Shown here piece after piece: positions 57,346 through 64,000 of a DNA stretch of 64,000 nucleotides. The stretch's first letter is position 1, and every line of letters begins with the position of its first letter. The notes beneath the pieces are model-generated. The model made no database searches, had not been told where the DNA came from, and saw nothing but the letters and a program-made list of their open reading frames with translations. Source of the stretch: Paragordius varius (lineage: Eukaryota > Nematomorpha); contig OZ176060.1 of assembly GCA_964247055.1 (NCBI GenBank), forward strand, positions 248,001 to 312,000. The letters are read 5' to 3'. The position numbers and the translations under genes were made by a program.

Positions 57346-59338
57346 CGATGCAAGATTAGTCTTATTTGAAAATTCCGATTTACATATGGGATAATCATGT
57401 TTAGTTTTTTCATGAACAGATTGAATGTGTTTGGTAAGGTATCTTTTTCTAGAAAAATCTTTATTACAAATCGGACAAGGATACTTAATTTGTTCATGAA
57501 CAGCATGAATGTGTGATGCAACATTTACTCTTTGAGTAAATTCTTTTTTACAAATTGGACATTGATGTTTAATTTTCCTGTGAACACTCTGAATATGTGT
57601 TGCAAGAGAGCCTCTTTGAGTAAATTCTTTTTTACAAATCGAACATTTATGTTTAATTTTCTCATGAACCGATTTAATGTGCTTAGCAAGATTTTCTTTT
57701 TGAGAAAACTCATATTTACAAATGGAACATGCGAATTTAACTTGTTCATGAACAGAACGAATATGTCTGGCTAAAACATGTTTATCCTTATAAATTTTAT
57801 TACGTTGAAGACATCGATAATTATTACCCAATTTTGAAGAGTTTAAAGATTCAATAGGTTTTGAATTATTATTGTTATCATTAAATAAATTGTTAATATC
57901 ATTCAAGCTTATGCCATTGGAATCAACATTTGAAGATACCGAGCTTATATCTTTTACATTTTTTGGTGATTTTTTCAGAGAAAGATCTAAAGGTTCTGTC
58001 TGTTCTCCTACCAAATCAATAATTAGGCTATCTTGGATGGTTTCGGTATTTTCATCATTTAAGTTATTATTTTGTTGAGTATTTTCGCTTTTATGTTCCC
58101 TTAAATAACAAAGGTTATGGAAAGAAGCGTTCAAAATTCTCCGTAAATCATCGTTTGTAAAGTCTTCGTTTTCCAATAAATCAATAAAAGATGCCGGTTT
58201 ACATGGATTAATATATTCTTCTTGTTGATTTTTGAGTTCTACTTTATAAAGTTTTGTATCGAGATCACACCAAAGTTTGTAAGTCGATTCACCAAAATCT
58301 AAAAAATTTGTTTGATTTTAAAAGATGAAATCTCTTAACATCCCAACAAAATGGTTTAAAATCTAGTTAGATGACGTTAGTTAAATATTTCTGATACAGT
58401 AAAAATTGGAATTGCTTATACAGACAAAAAGATAAATATTTTTTATAAAAAGACAACTATACTCTTTTAAACATTAATTTTTTCAAAATAGGTTATTTAC
58501 TTACGTTGTGATATATATAAATGAATGCATTACCAATATAAATCTCTATATAATACATTACAGGTAAAAACATTCATATCATTCAAATAAATTTTAGATA
58601 GTATAAGAAATTTTTATATATTTTGCGTTTTGTCTGTTTTATTTCAATTTTTACTGTAATTGAGAAATTTTGCAAACTTTAACATAAGCAACTGAAAAAT
58701 AATAATTATCTGTTATTAATATAAGGTTGCCTAAAGTCGCATATGGTAAAATATTTAAAATATGAACCTAACAATGAAAAACTATTTGAAAGATTAATTA
58801 AAATTAAGTATTTAATATTTTTCGTAAAACTGGTGTTATTTTTATTAATTTAAAAAAATAAATATAAAAATTATTATATAATCAGTTTATATAACATTAC
58901 CAATAAAAACAACGTATATAAATTATAATATAAAGTATTTTTGATTATTAATAATTAATAATGTTGGAAATTATAATAATTTAAATTATATAATATTTTT
59001 TTATATTATTTTATGAATTTTAAATTAATTATTGATAACAATAACTATATATAAAATAAAAAATAATTAAAAAAATTAAGAATTCCAAATCTAAAAAATA
59101 ACCTTATAATACCATAGTTTTTTGAATTTAGTAATATACATATTATGTTACTAAATTTATATTAAATTAAATTGCAAAATAATCCAATAATTGAACAATT
59201 TAATTTAATTAATTTATAATATATTTAATTAGAGATTTAAATAAGTATAATAAAATTAATAATTAATTTTATAATTAATTTAAAATAAAGTAGTTGAAAT
59301 AAAATAATTAAATAAAATCAATATAAAAATATACCCAT
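57322..59338 (-). CDS. C2H2 zinc-finger protein, most complete copy (two exons, 326 aa)
   Basis: Predicted as join(57322..58298, 59335..59338) on the minus strand: ATG at 59338-59336 plus G, GT donor at 59334-59333, intron 58299-59334 ending TTTTTTAG, and exon 2 from 58298, giving G|AT = Asp-2. The protein starts MDFGESTYKLWCDLD. A conserved region LLENEDFTNDDLRRILNASF (about residues 42-61), then PLDLS at 104-108 in TEPLDLSLKK (a CtBP-type corepressor motif, by family knowledge) and an Asn-rich linker follow. Four intact C-X2-C-X12-H-X4-H fingers lie at 192-213, 220-241, 248-269 and 276-297, with 7-residue linkers (HEKIKHK type). Finger 1 (164-185) has its second Cys changed to Arg. Finger 6 (304-325) lacks its first Cys, and its first His is Asn. 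A seventh finger lies past the stop in another frame, so the C-terminus is shortened. Probably a nuclear DNA-binding repressor. Expression is unproven, and a MITE lies in the intron. Confidence 0.75.
58397..58656. mobile_element. Tc1/mariner-type MITE inside the 57-kb gene's intron
   Basis: CAGTAAAAATTGGAATTGCT with ACAGACAAAAAG on the left, GCGTTTTGTCTGTTTTATTT and TTTTTACTG on the right, flanked by TA. About 100 bases upstream of the splice acceptor on the gene's strand. Confidence 0.85.
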
Positions 59339-59432
59339 TTCCAAATAAATTTGAATATTTTTCCGAATAAATAAAAAGCAGACAATTAATTAAAACCGTT
59401 TAAAAAAGTAATCGTCTGTCCTTTCTTATACT
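59339..59432 (-). promoter_or_regulatory. Core promoter and 5' UTR of the 57-kb zinc-finger gene
   Basis: Minus strand TATAAGAAAGGACAGACGAT (from 59430), then AAACGGTTTTAATTAATTGT, CTGCTTTTTATTTATTCGG and ATTTATTTGGAAATGG. The start codon has A at -3 and G at +4. TATA to ATG is about 90 bases. ACAGACGATT with AATTGTCTG forms an imperfect inverted pair around the likely start of transcription. Confidence 0.7.
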
Positions 59433-59739
59433 TATTTTATTATTTTAATGGTTTAACAATTATAATTTATAAAAACTAATATTATTAGTCTATTTTACAT
59501 TCAAAAATAGTTAATTTTGAATTACTAAATTTATTTTAATACCAACCTATATTTATTAACAATTTTATCAATTTTTATTGATGTAATTATTCAATTATTT
59601 ATTGAAGTTAATTATTTTTCATTGTAAAAAATATTTTTTTAATTAAATTTATAAATTTTTTTAATATTTTTGCGAAAAGTTTATTTAAAATTTATTCATC
59701 TTAAATAAAAAAGTCAAATGTTATTAAACCAAGAGCCTG

Positions 59740-60030
59740 TGAGACTATTAGTGCGGTCAGAGAGAAAGTTTGTATTTATAATTTGCAAAAAAAATTTCAC
59801 ACAATTTTGGTTAAATTGATATTCCTAGGACAATTTTTTACAAAATAGGTGTATCATCCAAATAGCAAGAACGAGAATGTTAAATTGCGTTTTCTATTTG
59901 AGGTTTTATGTTTGAAATCTAATAAAATATTTTCTCGCATATATATTTCGAACGCAGCCGGTCGTAGATGAAGAATGCGACTTGCAAAGTCATATGTGTT
60001 GAAGGCACAAGCTTTACAATATAAATTCAA
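59740..60030 (-). mobile_element. hAT-like MITE upstream of the 57-kb gene
   Basis: Minus strand GCATTCTTCATCTACGACC, GGCTGCGTTCGAAATATATA, TGCGAGAAAATATTTTATTA, parallel to 34120-34230. Confidence 0.6.
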
Positions 60031-60559
60031 TAATATGAAGTTGATTGATGAAATATTTTGCAGTATAATTTCTTTGATATATACTGAGTTGATTTTAATA
60101 GACATACAGCAATAGTCAATTATTTCATATTAATAAAAAGTTGCATATTTATACCTTGCATAGAAAAAATAATTATTTAAATACAGTAAGCATTATTATT
60201 CCATATGGGGCAATAATATACATTTAAATAAAATATGCCATCTGTTTCTGAATTTTATAAGGTAATTTAATGGCTTACTATTAAAATACATTACCAATAA
60301 TGATTATGTTTGATGCTTTATAAAAATTAAAAATTATTTTTCGTAAATTATATTCAATTAAAATGGAGAAGTAGAAATTCACTACTAATGATTCATAACC
60401 TTTATTCATTTATAGGAAAATAAAAATGAAAATATTTAACATATTAACAAAATCCATACAGTTTTTGAAATCAACGAAAACCCCAAGATAATTCATTTAT
60501 TAGGAGAACATAACCTATAAATCAGAAAATGTAAAGCAAATCAAATATTTTTCCAATAT
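60031..60559. other. A+T-rich intergenic DNA
   Basis: One GCCATCT site at 60237-60243. No gene. Confidence 0.4.
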
Positions 60560-61030
60560 ATGTATAAATGATATTAACAATGGGTTTTGCTGAAAAATTT
60601 TTAAAAAATATTTATTTCTAGCCTAAAAATTCATTCCATGATAAGTCTTGGCTTATTTATTAAATAAATATTTATTATTAGCTTCGTATAAAAGCATAAG
60701 GCATCATAATTCGTGCTAAAAAATGAATTGATTTAAAATTAAATAATCATTTTGTTGATTTTTAAGCAAAAATTTTTCAAGAGAGGAAAAAATAATAAGT
60801 GTACAAAAAGTAAACGTTAGAACCCAATTATATAAAACAATTTATACCATATAAAAATTTAAATAATCTCTATTTTTATTTAAAATATATTTTGCGCTTA
60901 ACAATAAATACCATATCTAGTTAATAATTAATTTCGATATAAATATTGATTATGAATATTAAATAAGCCATCTATTTACAGTAAATTATAGGGAACGTTA
61001 AAATTAGAGATAAATATATTTTTTTATATA
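60560..61030 (-). repeat. Inverted repeat partner of 39240-39690
   Basis: See 39240-39690. Contains GCCATCT at 60967-60973. Confidence 0.85.
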
Positions 61031-61554
61031 CATAATATTTTTATTATTCGGGTTTAAACTATAAAAAAATTTTAAAATTAATATTGGTGTCCAATATACA
61101 TTTCTTTTTATACTTTTCAGTTTAAAAAGACAAATGTCTTTTTGTTTTGTCCATATAACTTCAATTATTACTATATTATATATATTATATGATTACACGT
61201 TTTTAATAAATGTGAAAATACTATTGGATATCTACATAAATTAACCATTAAACAGTTTTTTAATTTTTCCTACACTTAAAAATAATTGATAGGAGTTTGA
61301 TAGGTTATTTATGTTGAAAAAATTATCATAGTAAAAATAATAAGTATATTCAAAATCATTAAAAATATTAATTATATTTAATCAATAATAAATTTGTTTT
61401 TGATATTTTTGCAATTATAATATCATACCTTTTTAAAAAGAAGAAGTCAAATCTTGTAAATGACATAAAAAATCCAAAAAATAGGCATTTAAAGTTTATT
61501 TACAGTTTATTCTTTTTTGACAAAAAATCAAATGATTACTTAAAACCAAGAGAG
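61031..61554. other. A+T-rich DNA with a MITE right half
   Basis: TTTTGTTTTGTCCATATAAC at about 61140-61165 is the right end of the MITE family. No gene. Confidence 0.45.
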
Positions 61555-61996
61555 GGCCGTCCCAGGAAGATTTTTTCTAAATTAGTTCATCTATCCAAAT
61601 AGAAAAAAGATTTAATTGTTGCCTTTCAATTTCTTTTTGAAGTTTTATGTTTGAAATCAAATAATTTATTTAAGAATGCTTCCATATATACCATTTACGA
61701 TTCACATATACCCTTAAACAAATTTTACCCTTGAACAATTTAAATTCTCCCTCAAATAAGTTATATATTACCTATTTTATACATTTAAAAAACTAAAATT
61801 TGTGTTTTAAATCAAAATATATGAATTATGCCATAAATATATATTTTATGTAATAATAGGTTATATTGGCAAAAACACATAATTTAGGGTGATTTTAAAA
61901 TGTTCAAGAATGTATCTCTAAATGGACTATATCTCAAATGAGGCTCGTCTTAATTTTTAAGCTAAAAATATGGCCCGAATAGCGTGTTGACCCCTG
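61555..61996 (-). mobile_element. hAT-like MITE carrying a nested element
   Basis: On the minus strand the end is CAGGGGTCAACACGCTATTC with GGGCCATATTTTTAGC, a good hAT-style terminus. The middle is split by the element at 61683-61950. The other end has GGGACGGCCCTCTCTTGG. Confidence 0.65.
61683..61950. mobile_element. DNA element with tandem-unit ends, nested in the hAT-like MITE
   Basis: CATTTACGATTCACATATAC then CCCTTGAACAATTTAAATTC units on the left; GGGTGATTTTAAAATGTTCA and CTAAATGG on the right. Worn but recognisable. It is younger than its host element. Confidence 0.65.
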
Positions 61997-62559
61997 CTTT
62001 AAACTATTGATTCAATAATATGAAGTTAAAATTCTTGAATAAAACAGACTTTAATAGGATATTTTTTTACGAAGTTAATTAATAAATTTTTTAGACTATA
62101 GCGAAAAGGTTTATATACAATATTTTAGTTTTTTTATAAAATGCTAAAAAATCATTGTGCAAAATATATTTCTTAATAAATTATGGCGCTTTGATATATT
62201 AAAAAAGTGGTGTGTTAGGATTTTTACAGTTTATAAAGGTTCCAAAAATGCATCTAATATATCAATCTAATTTAAGTAAACATATTTCATATTATTTTAG
62301 GTACAAAAAATTCCAAAATTTATTGCTAAAAATTCGTTTAGGCAAAAATGAAGTCTTTAAGATGACATATTTATTCAAATTTTGTGCGTTATTATGAATC
62401 GAGTTTCATTCTGTTAGTTTCATAGTAAGTTTTGTAAAATTTGAATTAGTGAGATGATTATATATATAAATATTCATACTTAGCCAAAAATTTATATTTA
62501 GAAGGTTTTAAATAGATATCGCAATAGTTTGTAAGTATATATATTTATATATTATGTTT
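61997..62559. other. A+T-rich intergenic DNA
   Basis: A 61-codon frame at 62212-62397 has no recognisable domain or repeat match. I treat it as chance. Confidence 0.4.
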
Positions 62560-63070
62560 TTTAACTAAAAGGAAAAAAAAGTGAATATTAATGCCTTGAA
62601 AAGAATAAATATTTATTTAAACACAGTTATTTATTTTTACCCCTTATTAAACCAATAAATATTATCAAAAAATATGCCAGCTCTTTAATTAATGTAAAGG
62701 TTTACGACAAATCTGTTATTTTCAATTTAAAATACATGCTAAATTTTTAATTATAGCTTTTTTTCGTTATTTGAAAAAATTGTTCAAAATCTGTTACCCG
62801 TTTTTTAAAATAATTTTGTGGATAAGCTATAAACACGCTTTAAGATATATTAATAAGCCTTTTTCTCTAAATATAATATTGATAAATCTCACTGTTCAGT
62901 TAATTAGAAAAATTCGTTTGCTTTTAAATTTTTGGGATTATTAAAATTTATTTGAACTTGTACCCATCGAAATTGTAACCTGATACAAACGTTCATCGAA
63001 TTTTGTAAAAAAAAGTGTTTTTATAATATCTTAAAACACTTTTACACTATTTCCATCAAATAGTAAAAGG
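62560..63070 (+). repeat. Dispersed repeat, copy 3 (partner of 15610-16170)
   Basis: AAATATGCCAGCTCTTTAAT (motif one base off), TCTGTTATTTTCAATTTAAA, CATGCTAAATTTTTAATTAT, ACGCTTTAAGATAT, TTAAATTTTTGGGATTA, ATATCTTAAAACACTTTTAC. Confidence 0.8.
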
Positions 63071-63143
63071 TACGCTTCAACTAATTATGCTAAAAATTAG
63101 ATTTTTGTTATTAAAAAAATATTTTGAAATGGTATAATCAGCA

Positions 63144-63300
63144 CAGGGATGTCCAAAACAAACAGCCTCGCGGGCCGCATTTCGACTTAAAGAATTCAGC
63201 TATTGAAAACATATATGGGTGTTTAGAAATATTTTAATAGTTTTCACACATAAAGCTCTAAATGTAAGCACAATATGATTTTTCTAGTTCTTTGCCAATG
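63144..63300 (+). mobile_element. hAT-like element end
   Basis: CAGGGATGTCCAAAACAAAC, CTCGCGGGCCGCATTTCG, AACATATATGGGTG. The CAGGG(A/G)TGTCCAAA start and GCGGGCCGCA are typical of one hAT group. The other end is not found in the window. A 76-codon frame just beyond (63292-63522) could be internal sequence, but no transposase motif is visible. Confidence 0.55.
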
Positions 63301-63522
63301 GGAATGACTAAGTTACATTTTTTAACAAATATCAATTTTATTGGGATTTTATCAGCTTTGTTAGCAAATTATGGATTTCCTAATCATTCGCATGCATGTT
63401 GGACAGACCTAATCTCTATTAAATATTTTTGCGAAATCTCGGCGGACGAACATGTAGTGTTAAAGGACCAACCTAAAGAGTATAAAAACACTCACAAAAC
63501 TCAAATTTTTGAATATAAATAA

Positions 63523-64000
63523 ATATTTCTTTAATTACTTTATCTAACAAAAATTTCAATTTAAATATTCCAAAAACTACCTGAATTTTAGGTGAGCTGT
63601 GCATGACCTAACTTATTCTCCATTTTTGCCAGTAATAATATATAAAAAGGTGCTTATACATACATAGATATAAAATTACTGCTTTCCCATAAATAATTAA
63701 ACGGGCAAAACGTAAAAATATCTTATTATATAATTGAATTTACAAAGTTAGTTAATTTTTGCAGTTACCTTTAATCTGTATATTTTTAGTTTTTATTGCA
63801 TCTAATATTGCTATCAAATAATTTAAATTTAATTATAGTAGTAATGTGAGGTTACTGATCTAAAATAAACAAACAATTTTTAGTATTTTTCTTGAGAATT
63901 ATGTTAATGATTACAAGATTTTTCATAAATTATATTTTTAAAATATAAATAATAACCATCAGAAATACATTCTTAATTATATTTTCATTTTTTACAAGGT
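63523..64000. other. A+T-rich intergenic DNA
   Basis: A MITE-like ACGGGCAAAACGTAAAAATA at about 63702. No gene. Confidence 0.4.

Larger units (their letters stand above)
59330..60030 (-). repeat. Inverted segmental duplicate, partner of 34100-34815
   Basis: Promoter block, spacer and hAT-like MITE in the same order as at 34.1-34.8 kb. Confidence 0.85.

Noticed and set aside
63292-63522. 76-codon open frame after a hAT-like end, with somewhat mixed composition
   Set aside because: No domain, no second copy in the window, no splice context; may be transposon interior. Left as a note.

Overview
The window is very A+T-rich (roughly four fifths by eye), with sparse genes, microsatellites, LINEs, several families of short DNA transposons, and a fragment of animal-type mitochondrial 16S rRNA. 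C2H2 zinc-finger genes with GT-AG introns, RTE-clade LINEs and metazoan 16S motifs point to the nuclear genome of an invertebrate animal. I cannot name the phylum from this sequence alone. There are no operons and no prokaryotic signals.

The one host gene family is a set of C2H2 zinc-finger genes repeated across the window on both strands. Coding copies or relics lie at about 1-275 (-), 13.1-13.7 kb (+), 22.7-23.0 kb (+), 28.4-30.4 kb (-), 41.1-42.9 kb (-), 48.4-49.4 kb (+) and 57.2-59.3 kb (-). Two further places (26.0 and 34.7 kb) keep only the promoter and first exon. Comparing copies gives a gene model. A conserved TATA-containing block of about 90 bp ends in ATGG, directly followed by a GT donor. 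An intron of about 1.0-1.1 kb follows, and the second exon completes the Asp codon (G|AT). The protein has a conserved N-terminal region, a PLDLS motif like those that bind the CtBP corepressor, an Asn/Asp-rich linker, and four to seven C2H2 fingers. Only the 57-59 kb copy has a long open frame (326 codons). The others are broken, so this looks like a birth-and-death cluster of probable repressors.

The rest is mobile DNA and duplicated blocks. 7-12.5 kb holds the 3' end of a Gypsy-like LTR fossil and a nearly full-length but inactive RTE LINE, flanked by a direct repeat. 16.4-22.3 kb holds a second RTE subfamily and two fragments of the first. 24-27.2 kb and 42.9-48.2 kb share an inverted duplication carrying a Helitron 3' end, plus two copies of a 1.1-kb CACTA-like element. 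36.7-37.2 kb is a nuclear mitochondrial insertion. 52.5-53.0 kb is the C-terminal end of another LINE. About twenty copies of a ~250-bp Tc1/mariner-type MITE (TIR with CAGTAAAAAT and ACGGACAAAACGT), hAT-like elements, and elements whose TIRs are built of tandem ~20-bp units fill most of the remaining space.

Between the genes, a short motif, GCCATCT (usually followed by ATTTA), recurs far more often than base composition predicts. A ~150-bp conserved block lies downstream of most zinc-finger copies. These two, and the promoter block, are the least explained and most interesting signals.
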